Part shown: in pieces, positions 41,686 to 51,463 of the stretch
Numbering within the stretch: the stretch's first letter is position 1
How the letters are laid out: the number at the start of each line of letters is the position of its first letter
NCBI GenBank assembly: GCA_003223025.1
Contig: QHXR01000008.1
Coordinates: 91,634 to 155,633 of the forward strand
Source: Acidobacteriota bacterium
GTDB lineage: Bacteria; Acidobacteriota; Blastocatellia; Pyrinomonadales; Pyrinomonadaceae
Reading direction: 5' to 3'
DNA: 64,000 nt
Made by a program: the position numbers and the translations under genes
Notes under the pieces: model-generated
Told to the model about the DNA's origin: nothing
What the model saw: only the letters and a program-made list of their open reading frames with translations
Database searches by the model: none

Positions 41686-43380
41686 ATGAGCGACATTCTC
41701 ACTGGTACCGTAAAAGGCCCCGGCCTTCTTCCGCACGAATATCTTTTCATCACGCGCGACAACAGCCGGGCGCGGATCGGTGAGTTTGTGTATTACGAAA
41801 CTCAGGTCGGCGACGAGTCGCGCCGGATCGTAGGAACGATCAACACGCGCAAGCTCGTTCGCAATCTTCCCGACGCATTTCTTGCCGATCCGAATACGCC
41901 GCCATCGTCGGTCTCGGCACTGATCGGTCTCGACGGAGACGGCATCGAGATCTACGAGATCACTGTCGAGACGATCGGTTACTTCAGCCGCAAGCTCAAC
42001 GACTTCGTCAATCCCCGCATCCCGCCGCAACCCGGCGATCCGATCTATCTTGCATCGAGCGAGACTTTGTCCGAGATGCTCAGTCCGCGGCGTGTCGGAC
42101 TGCAAGGCTCGGCGCATATCGGAAGTCTGCTGACGCGCGAACCGGGCGCCGTTCCGATCGTATTGTCGGTACGCGACGTCGTTTCGACTCATCTCGCGAT
42201 CCTCGCGTCGACCGGATCGGGAAAGTCTTACACCGCGGGCGTGATCGTGGAAGAGCTGATGCAATCGTGGAATCGTGCCGCGGTCGTGATCGTCGATCCG
42301 CACGGCGAGTATCACACGATGCAATCGATCCAGGGCGACGATCAGTTTTTCGGTGACGACGGTTACAAACCCGAAGTAAAAATATTCAATCCGAAAAGCA
42401 TTAAGGTTCGGTTCTCGACGCTGACCGAAGCCGATATTAAATATCTTCTGCCCGAAGGGACATCGGATAAGATGCTGCATTTTCTTGGGCAGGCATATCG
42501 AAGTTTGAAAGATCTGCTGAAGGCCGAAGGCAAGCCCGACTATTTATACAGTTATTTTGATCTCCGCGACGCGGTGCAGAAACAGCAATACGGGAAAGAC
42601 GACGCGAATGCCGGCGACGGTGGCAATGTCTCTTCGATACAGGGACTGCTCTGGCGGCTCGATGCTCGGTTCGATAAACCCGGCGGAATTTTCTCTGCGA
42701 ATGAACACATCCCGCTGCAGGACATGTTTCGGCCGGGACGCTGCACGATCCTCGATCTCTCAGACATCGAGCAGCATGAACAGCAGGTTATTGTCGGCAC
42801 GCTGCTCCGGCGTGCAAACAAAGCTCGCGTTTTGACGACACGTGGCGAAGCGACGACGGGCGAGAACTTTTTAAACTATCCGGTGTTCACTCTGCTCGAA
42901 GAAGCTCATCGCTTCGCACCGTCGGGTGCGAATGTCGTTTCGACAAATGTTCTGAAGCAGATCCTCAGCGAGGGGCGAAAGTTCGGAGTTGGGATCGGAC
43001 TCATCACGCAGCGTCCGGGCAAGCTCGATCAGGACGTGCTCTCGCAGTGCATGACGCAGATCATCATGAGGATCGTGAATCCGATAGATCAGCAGACGGT
43101 TGCGCAATCGGTCGAAGGTGCCGGACGAGCGATGCTCGCCGAGTTGCCCGCACTGACGAAAGGCCAGGCTGTGATTTCGGGTGTCGGAATAAACACTCCG
43201 GTGATGTGTCGGATCCGCTCAAGGATCACGCAGCACGGCGGCGAAACTTTCGATGCGCCCGGCGAATGGATGAAGTGGCACTCGTCTGGCGAATCCGCAA
43301 AGCGCGATCACGACAACGCCCCGTATTTAAAACCCGCCGATGAAAAAAAGCCGGAGAAGATCGGGAAGATTAGAATCTAG
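41686..43380 (+). CDS. HerA-like hexameric DNA helicase/ATPase
   Basis: 564 residues. An N-terminal HAS-barrel (about 1-130), then the HerA/FtsK-type ATPase: Walker A 'ASTGSGKS' (174-181), Walker B 'VVIVDPHGEY' (200-209), 'FTLLEEAHRFAPSGA', 'ILSEGRKFGVGIGLITQRPGKLDQDVLSQC' as landmark pieces, and the arginine region 'MCRIRSR'. It translocates double-stranded DNA, in other organisms with NurA nuclease in end resection or in defence systems. No nurA or defence gene lies beside it. No Shine-Dalgarno; the ATG directly follows the repeat. Confidence 0.9.
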   Translation: MSDILTGTVKGPGLLPHEYLFITRDNSRARIGEFVYYETQVGDESRRIVGTINTRKLVRNLPDAFLADPNTPPSSVSALIGLDGDGIEIYEITVETIGYFSRKLNDFVNPRIPPQPGDPIYLASSETLSEMLSPRRVGLQGSAHIGSLLTREPGAVPIVLSVRDVVSTHLAILASTGSGKSYTAGVIVEELMQSWNRAAVVIVDPHGEYHTMQSIQGDDQFFGDDGYKPEVKIFNPKSIKVRFSTLTEADIKYLLPEGTSDKMLHFLGQAYRSLKDLLKAEGKPDYLYSYFDLRDAVQKQQYGKDDANAGDGGNVSSIQGLLWRLDARFDKPGGIFSANEHIPLQDMFRPGRCTILDLSDIEQHEQQVIVGTLLRRANKARVLTTRGEATTGENFLNYPVFTLLEEAHRFAPSGANVVSTNVLKQILSEGRKFGVGIGLITQRPGKLDQDVLSQCMTQIIMRIVNPIDQQTVAQSVEGAGRAMLAELPALTKGQAVISGVGINTPVMCRIRSRITQHGGETFDAPGEWMKWHSSGESAKRDHDNAPYLKPADEKKPEKIGKIRI

Positions 43381-43407
43381 AAATATATTCTCGTTGGAGA
43401 AGATTTT

Positions 43408-43625
43408 CTTGTCGCCAAAGGCGACGAACATTAAAGCCTAGGGTTGAAGGCCGAAGGCCCGAAACCCTAGGTTGAAGCGGCCAAATGGATGCGACCCTGA
43501 AGGGGTCGAACAATGATCGGATTGTTCGACCCCTTCAGGGTCGCATAGTTGCTTATCTTACCTAGGGTTACGCTCGCCCGGCTCGCTCACCCCAGGCTTT
43601 AATGTTCGTCGCCTTTGGCGACAAG
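43408..43625. repeat. 218-bp nested palindrome, 'cctaggg' family copy 3
   Basis: Same ends as 3779-4003 (cttgtcgcc ... ggcgacaag) and the same 'aaagcctaggg' modules, but a different central hairpin ('gaccctgaaggggtcgaac' and its complement). It lies between convergent herA and the Agl23-like gene. Confidence 0.88.
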
Positions 43626-43654
43626 AAAGAAGCAGTTTTTCCTTAGATGCATAA

Positions 43655-45490
43655 CTACTTCGAATCTTCGATCTGATAAACCTCTTTCCCGTCCTCCGCA
43701 AGATCTTTCCGCACAAGCAGCACGAGATCGACACCCGGTCTCAGAGCATAACTGGCGATGTAGTCGTACTTTGCGGAGTACCTTTTAATGACGTCGTCGT
43801 CCTGCTCGTTTTTCTTTGCGACGATCATTTCCGCATCGGTCGAATCGACGATGTGGCCATGAAAATTCGCTTGCTTGTAATCGCGCAGGTACCAGACCAT
43901 CGGCCAGTAGTCCGGAGAGACGATGTCGATCTTCGCGTCTTGTCCTTTGCCGCTCTTCTCCGCGTAGTATTCGATCTGCTTCATCAGATCGAGAAACTCG
44001 CGATTGGTATGTGCGTAGACATACGCCTTGTCCTCGTTGTCGTAGTGGACGAAATTCAGATCGTAAGTTTGATAGGCGAGCACCGCGGTCGCGATTAATG
44101 CGAACAAGCCACCAACGAGTTTCACCGAAATATTTTTCGCTCCGATCATCTCGTTGATCGCGTATCCGGCCGCGATACACATCGGCAGCAAGAAGCTTAT
44201 CGCCAGCCACGGTGTCTTGTACGGAATGATCGAGTAGGCCGCGAACAGTCCGAACGCCCAGAGTGACGCGAACATCGCGAACCGGTGCCGTGCTTTTACG
44301 AACGCGATCAGAAGTCCAATCGTAGACAGAAACAATATCGGCAGCTCGAGCTCCTTGCCCCACTGCAGGTAAGCCCACGTGCCGTTCTGCGTGTGGTCCT
44401 TGTTGCCGGTTTTCGTCCAGAGCGCGTAGGCATCGATCGCGGACTTGATGCCGTCCATATGGGTGAAGAACGACGAGAAAAACAACACGGCGATAAATAA
44501 GAAAACGGAGATCGAGGCGAGGACGATCAATCGGAGATCGATCCCGTTGCCGAGCGCGTCGCGGAAATTGCTCCACGTCAGATTCTCGTCATCGATCGCG
44601 GTGAGTTTTTCATCGGATAGAGCTTCGCCGGGATCCTCGATCTCGACTCCATCCGCGATCTGCCCGACTTTAAAGATCTTTCTCCACATCCATACGCTGA
44701 AGCACGCAATGATCATCGTGCCAAGCGTTATGAACGCCGTCTCTTTCGTCGCGAACATGAGCGACGTGCACGCCGCCGCGAGAAGAACGTAAACGGCACG
44801 TCCTCCGTTCCACGTCATCAACATCCGGATGACGAATCCGACGAGCAGTGCTTCGACGATAAAGAACGCGCCGCGGAACGCCCATATAGAAGTTTCGTTC
44901 CCGCGTCCGAGTGCCGTAGCCAGCTTCAGCGTCGAAGGCAGAAAACAAACAAGCAGGATCAATGCCGCCCAGGCGATCGCAAAAATTCCGGCTCGGCGCT
45001 TCTCGATGAACATCACGACCGAAATGACGATGGCGAAACTGAGGAAGACGAAAAACATCTCGTGAATGAAGTACCGTGAGATGTAGACCATGCCCGGCGA
45101 CAGCGCGAGAAAAAGCGCTGCGCACAAACTGCCGATCTTGCCGATGTAACGCCTCAGGAAAAATGCGAGCACGACGATCAGCACGCCCCAGACGGCGACG
45201 CTGGCGCGGATCGAATATGTGTTCAGGCCGAATACTTCCGCGAATCCGAGTGAGATGTAGTAAAGCGTCGGGCCGTGGTAGTTCGCCGGGTCGTACTTGT
45301 ATGTGCCGTCGCGGAAAAGATTCGTAAGAAACCATCCGTTGACGCCTTCATCGTGATGGAGAACTTTCAACGGCAGCAGTGCAAAGCGAAGCAGCGTTGC
45401 GATGACCGTGATAAGAACACAGCTAGCCCACCACATGAGATCCGGCGAATTTTTTTCGATTGTACTTTCCTTCTCGCTCATCATCGTCAT
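43655..45490 (-). CDS. Agl23-like (TIGR03663) polytopic membrane protein, GT-C type
   Basis: 611 residues from ATG 45490; the frame extends to 45529 through repeat DNA. About 12 membrane segments. 'LLPLKVLHHDEGVNGWFLTNL' and 'YKYDPANYHGPTLYYISLG' near the N-terminus, with the DE pair in the first periplasmic loop, match the TIGR03663 family and GT-C glycosyltransferases. 'SRYFIHEMFFVFLS' is also typical. It probably uses polyprenyl-linked sugar in envelope glycan or protein glycosylation; not demonstrated. Paired with another large membrane protein upstream. Confidence 0.82.
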   Translation of the reverse strand: MTMMSEKESTIEKNSPDLMWWASCVLITVIATLLRFALLPLKVLHHDEGVNGWFLTNLFRDGTYKYDPANYHGPTLYYISLGFAEVFGLNTYSIRASVAVWGVLIVVLAFFLRRYIGKIGSLCAALFLALSPGMVYISRYFIHEMFFVFLSFAIVISVVMFIEKRRAGIFAIAWAALILLVCFLPSTLKLATALGRGNETSIWAFRGAFFIVEALLVGFVIRMLMTWNGGRAVYVLLAAACTSLMFATKETAFITLGTMIIACFSVWMWRKIFKVGQIADGVEIEDPGEALSDEKLTAIDDENLTWSNFRDALGNGIDLRLIVLASISVFLFIAVLFFSSFFTHMDGIKSAIDAYALWTKTGNKDHTQNGTWAYLQWGKELELPILFLSTIGLLIAFVKARHRFAMFASLWAFGLFAAYSIIPYKTPWLAISFLLPMCIAAGYAINEMIGAKNISVKLVGGLFALIATAVLAYQTYDLNFVHYDNEDKAYVYAHTNREFLDLMKQIEYYAEKSGKGQDAKIDIVSPDYWPMVWYLRDYKQANFHGHIVDSTDAEMIVAKKNEQDDDVIKRYSAKYDYIASYALRPGVDLVLLVRKDLAEDGKEVYQIEDSK

Positions 45491-45521
45491 TTCAAATTTG
45501 AAATTTGAAATTTGAAATTTC

Positions 45522-45641
45522 AAACCCAAGACCCAAATTCAAATCTTCAATCCAAAATCCAAAACCCAAGATCCAAATTCAAATCTTCAATCCAAAATTC
45601 AAAACCCAAGATCCAAATTCAAATCTTCAATCCAAAATCCA
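45522..45641. repeat. Three tandem 40-bp repeats
   Basis: Units begin at 45522, 45562 and 45602 ('aaacccaagaycc...'), differing at few positions, flanked by 'gaaattt' words left and 'tccaaaa' words right to 45660. No spacers, so not CRISPR. It lies between the two membrane-protein genes. Confidence 0.9.
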
Positions 45642-45665
45642 AAATCCAAAATCCAAAATGGAATT

Positions 45666-47756
45666 TCACTTGATCTTATAAACCCGATACTGCCCCGACT
45701 CGGCGGAGATCGGAAACTTGCTGAAGAATTGTTCGTTCACGCCTCCGGCATTTTTCTCTTCCGGCGAAATGACAACGTACTCGATCCCGTATTTTTCGAG
45801 CAGACCGGCCGCGTCTGGACCGCCTTGATATATTTTCTTCACATCGGATTCGCGCTGGCCATAGTCGATGCCGTGCGACGAGAGATGTCCGGTATATCGC
45901 ATCAGCGATCGCCGTCCCGTAAGGACGACCGCCGAATTGTATGTCGGCGCATTGAGGAACAAGGCTTTCGATCCGACGCGCGTTTTTAACTGTTGGGCGA
46001 TCTCGACCGCGTCTTTGTCAAAGACTTTGTAATTGATCTGAGCCGAAACCGCTCGCCAAACATCGAGTGAGCCCGAGCCGATCAAAACGAGAAAGCAGAC
46101 TGCCGCGATCGCCTTCGCCCATGTCCTGCGCATATGCCAAAGCCGCGAGAGAAACAAAGTCACGATCGGCAGCGAACCGACAAACCAATATATCAAGACC
46201 TTGATGTTGTCCCACTCCCACGGTGCGAGCTTTGCGATGTTTGAGACGACGAATAGAAAAGCGAACGGCAGATAGAACCACAGAAGCGGTGAAAAATGGT
46301 GAATAGTAAACGGTGAGACCTCGTCTTGATTTCTTTCGCGTTGGTTCGTGTTTTTCGCGGGCTCTTTGCCTTCGCGCGTCTTTCCGTCTTTGCGACTTTG
46401 CGGGAGGTCATCCTCTCGCGGAATTGAAATCACATACAAGCCGGCAGCGATCAATGGAATTAGAAATCCGGTGTTCGTAAACCAGAACCACAGAAAATTC
46501 TTATCGCCCTTATCCCACCCGAAATGCCATTCGAAAAATTTCGACGTCTCGCTCGCGCTGCCGGACATCGACCAGAGCAGTTCGGGCAAAGCGATCACCG
46601 CGACACCTGCGGCGAAAACGACCCACGTCATCCATTTCTCGGGACGCAAGACGAAGAGAAAAACGCCGACGACGAAAAGTACAGCGAGGCTGTGAAGATG
46701 GATAAGCGGAAGCAAGCCGGCGAGCAAGCCTGCGAGAAGGGGAGAAAGGGAGAAGGGGAGAAAGGGAGTTAGGGAGAAGGAGCGACGCGGAGACGCGGAG
46801 ATCGAACCAGAATTCTCGGTGTGCTGTGTGGCAGGATCATGCATCGTGAAAACCTTCCACAGATATCCGAGCACGATCAACGTCAAAGGCATTCCCAGCA
46901 ACAGACTCCGTTGTGTCATGAAGAGCACGACCATCGAGTTGCCCCAGCGGAATCCTTCGCCGATCGTGTAATCCTTTGGAAGATGCGAGAGAAAATCAAA
47001 AAATCCTTTGGTCTGCGCCGCGTAGTCGCTAAAGAACCAGAGGAACCCGAGACCGCCGCTGAAAAATAGAAGCCACGGAGCGAGTCGGGAAGCGAGACGA
47101 TCGCGCGTCAGCTTCAAAACAAATCGCTCGAGAATTATCAGCAGCGAAAACGCCCACGCAACATTCTGCACGAACATCGCGTCGCGGACGCTTGCCCCGA
47201 TCTTCACGGAGCAAGCAGTCAAAAGATCGGCAATGAAAGGATATGAAAACCTCGCACCGGCAAATGACGGATTCTCGGGCGGGAAATTGTTTCCCTCGGT
47301 GAAACTAAAGATAGCCCCGAGATGAAACGGAAGATCGCCCAGATTTTGCGAACCGCCGGTAAAGATCCCGGCCGTCGACTCGAGCATGCTCCGATCGAAG
47401 AAAAAGAAGAAGAGAAGAAAAAAGAATGCGTAGTACGCGAACCGCAAAAACTTCTGAGAATTGAAACCCTGAAGCTTTCCTTTCGCGCTCGACCAGTTCT
47501 GTTCGAACTTGCGACGATATTCGCGACGATAAAAAAGAACGATCGGTAGAAGAGCGAGAAGCAGGGCTCCGACGATCGCTCCGGTGTTGAGTCCGGCGAT
47601 CAATGCAAGCACGAAGACCGCGGTGCCGAACAGCGAGCTCCCGATAATGTTTCCCGCCGCGAACCGCCACATGAGCGGAGCTTCGTCGTCGACAAGATAC
47701 GAAAGCGCAAAACCTCCGGCCGTGGCGATCGCGATCAAGAGAAGGGAAATGAGCAT
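45666..47756 (-). CDS. Large polytopic membrane protein, probable GT-C-like
   Basis: 696 residues with about 14 membrane segments and a periplasmic C-terminal domain ('DAVEIAQQLKTRVGSKALFLNAPTYNSAVV', landmark in parts). 'NLGDLPFHLGAIFSFTEGNNFPPENPSFAG' and 'RFSYPFIADLLTAC' resemble loops of polyprenyl-sugar-dependent glycosyltransferases. Two loops are low-complexity and coincide with repeat words: about 315-340 (DNA 46734-46802, purine-rich) and about 445-475. Both stay in frame between membrane segments. Function inferred only from topology and its neighbour. Confidence 0.7.
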   Translation of the reverse strand: MLISLLLIAIATAGGFALSYLVDDEAPLMWRFAAGNIIGSSLFGTAVFVLALIAGLNTGAIVGALLLALLPIVLFYRREYRRKFEQNWSSAKGKLQGFNSQKFLRFAYYAFFFLLFFFFFDRSMLESTAGIFTGGSQNLGDLPFHLGAIFSFTEGNNFPPENPSFAGARFSYPFIADLLTACSVKIGASVRDAMFVQNVAWAFSLLIILERFVLKLTRDRLASRLAPWLLFFSGGLGFLWFFSDYAAQTKGFFDFLSHLPKDYTIGEGFRWGNSMVVLFMTQRSLLLGMPLTLIVLGYLWKVFTMHDPATQHTENSGSISASPRRSFSLTPFLPFSLSPLLAGLLAGLLPLIHLHSLAVLFVVGVFLFVLRPEKWMTWVVFAAGVAVIALPELLWSMSGSASETSKFFEWHFGWDKGDKNFLWFWFTNTGFLIPLIAAGLYVISIPREDDLPQSRKDGKTREGKEPAKNTNQRERNQDEVSPFTIHHFSPLLWFYLPFAFLFVVSNIAKLAPWEWDNIKVLIYWFVGSLPIVTLFLSRLWHMRRTWAKAIAAVCFLVLIGSGSLDVWRAVSAQINYKVFDKDAVEIAQQLKTRVGSKALFLNAPTYNSAVVLTGRRSLMRYTGHLSSHGIDYGQRESDVKKIYQGGPDAAGLLEKYGIEYVVISPEEKNAGGVNEQFFSKFPISAESGQYRVYKIK
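46734..46802. repeat. In-frame purine-rich tandem insertion in a membrane-protein gene
   Basis: 'gagaaggggagaaaggga' words repeated, ending in 'gacgcggagacgcggag', the same word used in the hairpins at 14577-14660 and 39047-39167. Translated on the minus strand as a Ser/Pro/Leu/Phe loop. Confidence 0.65.
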
Positions 47757-47832
47757 AGATCGAGAACGAGCGTTCTCGAAAAATAAGTTAACCCAAATAA
47801 TGCTGCCCGCAAAGTATCAAGCGGAAGACAAT

Positions 47833-47860
47833 TTGACATTGAATGCTCTGGCCCTATTAT
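47833..47860 (+). promoter_or_regulatory. Sigma-70-like promoter of the propeller histidine kinase gene
   Basis: TTGACA (47833-47838), 16 nt, TATTAT (47855-47860), 35 bp before the GTG start. Consensus-like. Confidence 0.7.
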
Positions 47861-47895
47861 TGACACGTTCATCCCCCATACTGATTCCATAACTC

Positions 47896-50800
47896 GTGAA
47901 CGAAGCCGTCGCCGAGCGCCAGCCAGAAAGCAACTCGTTTTCCCGGTCCGGGATGACGCTTATCTTCCTATTTTTATTTCTCGCCTTCGCCGCCTCGGCA
48001 CAAACTCTTCCGTTTCAAAAATTCACTGCCGCAGACGGCCTTGCACAGGATAACGTAAATAAGATCGTCCACGATTCGCGCGGCTTTCTCTGGTTCTGTA
48101 CGGGCGACGGCCTCTCGCGATTCGATGGATATCGTTTCAAAAGTTACACGCAGGAGCAGGGACTACCGCACCGGAGCGTAAACGATCTTCTCGAAACGAA
48201 GAGCGGTGACTACTTGATCGCGACCAGCGGCGGAGTGTCGTTAATGAATAGCCACGGAAAAGCTGTCAGATGGGATGTCGTTTCGGGGAGCCTCGAATCG
48301 TCCTCCGACGCTCCGCTCTTCCGGACTTTCATTCCGCCCTCAGATCAAGTGGTCCGATCGTCGGCCGCAGTCAATTCTCTGGCCCAGCATCGCGACGGCA
48401 TCGTCTATGCGGGAACAAATAACGGACTTTTCCGGCTCATCGGAGAAGGTGTTGAACGACAGTTTGAACGAGTAGGGTTTCCGGCTTGGGACGGTCAAAT
48501 CCTAACCGTCAACCAGCTGTTCGAGGACTCGCGCGGATTTCTGTGGATAGCATCGGCCACCGGCGTTTACGGAATTGACCCGGATGGCAGGATCGCAACG
48601 ATCGCGGATATCGGGAGTAATTCGATATTCGAAGATCGGGACGGAAATGTCTGGATTGATTCCGGCGGACACGATCTTGGTATCCGCGTCTACGGTCCGG
48701 GACCCGAAATGCCGGTCCTGCTCAAGACTCTAACCAAGAAAGATGGACTACCGCACAACTCATTTACGAACGCGTTGGCGCAGTCGCCTTCGGGAATCCT
48801 CTACGTCACGTCCGGTGGAGCGCTTTTTGAATACCTCCCGCAGGCGGGATTGGGCAACGCCGCTTTTGTCGAGGTTGACAAGGGTCCGATCGTAAACGGA
48901 GGCTCGGCGAGTAATATGTCGATCTTCGCCCGTGAAGATGCGACGACCATAAGTGCGCTTTTCATCGATCGCCAGGATCAAATCATCGCCGTCGGAGCCG
49001 GCACTAAAGTCGAGACTTTGATCGACGGACGCCTCCGGTCCATCACGCCGCTCGGGCTCGCTCCGAGATTGTGGAGCGAGACATTTCTCGATCTACAAAG
49101 CAAAAGCGGCGAGTGGTGGATCCCGACCGGGCAGGGACTGTACCGCTATCCCGCCACGAACGATGTCACGGATCTGAAGACGACTTCGCCAAGAAGGATC
49201 TACAGCGATGGAGACGGGATTCCCTTACGCGCCGTCTACAATATTTTCGAAGATTCGCGCGGCGATATTTGGATCACGTCACTGGGCAAAATTTCTCTCC
49301 TTCGGTGGGACGCGAAGACCGACAAGATAACCCCCGTCTCGAATATGCCGGGGATCTCGGAAGCCAACGGTGGAGCAATTTCGTTTGGCGAAGATCGAAC
49401 CGGAAACGTTTGGCTCGGGTTTTATTTCGGCGGACTTGGCCGATTCAGGAACGGGGAATTCCGTAAATTCGACGCGGCGGATGGAATACCCGAAGGATAC
49501 ATCTCCGATTTTCATTCCGACCGTAACGGACGTTTCTGGATAGCAACCCGGAGCAGGGGCGTCTTCCGCGTCGACGATCCGGACTCCGAATCGCCTAAAT
49601 TTACCAACATCTCGACAGGCAGCGGTCTTCATTCGAACCAGGCAAACTGTCTCGCTGAGGACGACTTCGGAATGATCTATGTCGGTACCGGACGGGGACT
49701 TAACCGAATTGATCCCGAGACCGGAAGCGTCAAACTCTTCAGCGAACGCGACGGGCTGCCCGGAAATTACGTCTATCGGTGTCGTGAAGATGCGAGCGGC
49801 GACATCTGGTTTGTAGCAGCGAATTCGATAGTGCGACTCAAGCCGTCAGGGTCAGTCGCGACGCCAGTTCCGGCGACGTTCATCGATTCGTTCATCGTAA
49901 ACGGCACAGCCCAACCGATCTCGGATCTCGGCGAGACAGAGCTTGCGGGCATCGATCTCGATGCCGGACAAAATCGAATTGAGATCAGCTACTTTTCGCT
50001 CGGGCTCGGGTTGGGCGAGATACCGCGATACCAGTATCGACTCGGCGATCAGGAATGGTCCGCACCAAACGATACGTCATCGGTCTCATTCGATCTCGCT
50101 CCCGGATCGTACAAGTTTGCCGTCCGCTCGGTCACCGCGGATGGTAGCGTCAGCGAACAGCCTTCGGAAGTTGCGTTCTCGATTGCTCCGCCGATCTGGC
50201 AGAGATGGTGGTTTCTCGTTCTCGCCTTTCTTTTTGTCGGCGGCAGCGTCTTCGCTCTCGATCGTTATCGAGTAGCGAAAACCCGACAGGTCGGGGAAGC
50301 GCTTGCGAAGTCGATCGAGAGCGAATCCCGATTTCGCACGCTGGCCGAAACCGCATCGGATGCGATCATCACGATCGAGGAAGATAGCACGATCGTTTTT
50401 GTAAACGATGCGGTCGAGCGCGTCTTCGGGTACGCACCCGAGGAAGTCGTCGGTAAGAAACTAACTTCATTAATGCCCGAGAGGATGCGCGGATCGCACG
50501 ATGCCGGGCTCGCTCGATACGTGCAAACTTCGGCGCGAAATATAGGATGGAATGGAGTTGCGCTTCCCGGCCTTCGAAAAGACGGGGTGGAAGTTCCGCT
50601 CGAGCTATCATTCGGCGAGTTCGAGCTCGACGGCAAACGATACTTCACAGGTATTGCACGCGACATCACGAAGCGACTCCGGGCTGAAGAGCAGATTCGA
50701 AAAGCACGCGAGGAGCGCATGCTCGAGCTCCAGCGGGTGCGTAGTCGCATCGCCACCGATCTCCATGACGATATCGGATCTTCGCTAACTCAAATTGCCG

Positions 50801-51381
50801 TCTTGTCCGAAGTGGCGCGGGGTCAGGCGATGAGCATCAATGCCGAGAATGTTTCGACTCCGCTCGAACGCATCAAGGATGTTTCGAAAGAGTTGGTCGC
50901 TGTTATGAGCGACATTGTCTGGGCGATCAATCCGCAGAAAGATTATCTGAACGATCTTGTCCAGCGTATGCGCCGCTTCGGTTCTGATGTGCTTTCCGGG
51001 CGGGGAATGGGGTTTGAGTTTGACGCTCCGGAAATGGATGGCTCGATCGAGCTTGGTGCAAATATCCGCCGCGAAGTTTTTGCCATCTTCAAAGAGTCGA
51101 TCAACAACGCGGTAAAGTATTCCCAATGCACCAAAGTCTCGACTGATTTCTCGGTCGGTGGCGATTCGCTTTTGCTAACGGTCCGCGATGACGGCATCGG
51201 TTTTGATCCGGACGTCGTTTTGAGTGACGATTTCCGGCCGGATATGGGCGGGAACGGTCTTGTAAGTATCCGTCGTCGGGCCATCGAGCTCGGCGGAACG
51301 TGCGACATTCGCTCGCAACCGGGCCGCGGGACCGCTATCGCTTTGAACATACCGCTCGGCTTTTCTCGAAATGGAGCGTGA
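47896..51381 (+). CDS. Two-component propeller histidine kinase with PAS domain
   Basis: 1161 residues, GTG start. Signal/anchor ('LIFLFLFLAFAASAQ') and two seven-bladed Reg_prop propellers (about 40-680; blades such as 'IVHDSRGFLWFCTGDGLSRFDG', 'LFEDSRGFLWIASATGVYGI', 'IFEDSRGDIWITSLG') are followed by a Y_Y_Y domain (about 680-760; 'PRYQYRLGDQEWSA'). Then come a membrane segment (about 768-790), PAS (about 815-935, 'RFRTLAETASDAIITIEED'), HisKA_3 with H957 in 'DLHDDIGSSLTQIAVLSEVARG', and HATPase ('NAVKYS', 'DDGIGFDP'). Periplasmic propellers sense an extracellular ligand, often a glycan. Cognate to the NarL-type regulator 82 bp downstream. Confidence 0.95.
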   Translation: MNEAVAERQPESNSFSRSGMTLIFLFLFLAFAASAQTLPFQKFTAADGLAQDNVNKIVHDSRGFLWFCTGDGLSRFDGYRFKSYTQEQGLPHRSVNDLLETKSGDYLIATSGGVSLMNSHGKAVRWDVVSGSLESSSDAPLFRTFIPPSDQVVRSSAAVNSLAQHRDGIVYAGTNNGLFRLIGEGVERQFERVGFPAWDGQILTVNQLFEDSRGFLWIASATGVYGIDPDGRIATIADIGSNSIFEDRDGNVWIDSGGHDLGIRVYGPGPEMPVLLKTLTKKDGLPHNSFTNALAQSPSGILYVTSGGALFEYLPQAGLGNAAFVEVDKGPIVNGGSASNMSIFAREDATTISALFIDRQDQIIAVGAGTKVETLIDGRLRSITPLGLAPRLWSETFLDLQSKSGEWWIPTGQGLYRYPATNDVTDLKTTSPRRIYSDGDGIPLRAVYNIFEDSRGDIWITSLGKISLLRWDAKTDKITPVSNMPGISEANGGAISFGEDRTGNVWLGFYFGGLGRFRNGEFRKFDAADGIPEGYISDFHSDRNGRFWIATRSRGVFRVDDPDSESPKFTNISTGSGLHSNQANCLAEDDFGMIYVGTGRGLNRIDPETGSVKLFSERDGLPGNYVYRCREDASGDIWFVAANSIVRLKPSGSVATPVPATFIDSFIVNGTAQPISDLGETELAGIDLDAGQNRIEISYFSLGLGLGEIPRYQYRLGDQEWSAPNDTSSVSFDLAPGSYKFAVRSVTADGSVSEQPSEVAFSIAPPIWQRWWFLVLAFLFVGGSVFALDRYRVAKTRQVGEALAKSIESESRFRTLAETASDAIITIEEDSTIVFVNDAVERVFGYAPEEVVGKKLTSLMPERMRGSHDAGLARYVQTSARNIGWNGVALPGLRKDGVEVPLELSFGEFELDGKRYFTGIARDITKRLRAEEQIRKAREERMLELQRVRSRIATDLHDDIGSSLTQIAVLSEVARGQAMSINAENVSTPLERIKDVSKELVAVMSDIVWAINPQKDYLNDLVQRMRRFGSDVLSGRGMGFEFDAPEMDGSIELGANIRREVFAIFKESINNAVKYSQCTKVSTDFSVGGDSLLLTVRDDGIGFDPDVVLSDDFRPDMGGNGLVSIRRRAIELGGTCDIRSQPGRGTAIALNIPLGFSRNGA

Positions 51382-51402
51382 CGGCATTTTTTGATTATTT
51401 AA

Positions 51403-51446
51403 CTACCCAAATAGGCGGGGGAGATATCGCACCGGATCGCTATTCT
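51403..51446 (+). promoter_or_regulatory. Shared promoter element, copy 1 (before the NarL-type regulator)
   Basis: ctacccaaataggcgggg (51403-51420), 20 nt, TATTCT (51441-51446), 17 nt before the ATG. The same 18-mer recurs at 52359. Confidence 0.65.
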
Positions 51447-51463
51447 CTAAATGGAGAATAGTA

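Noticed and set aside
45522-45641. CRISPR array
   Set aside because: Units are directly adjacent 40-bp tandem copies with no unique spacers, and no cas genes are near.
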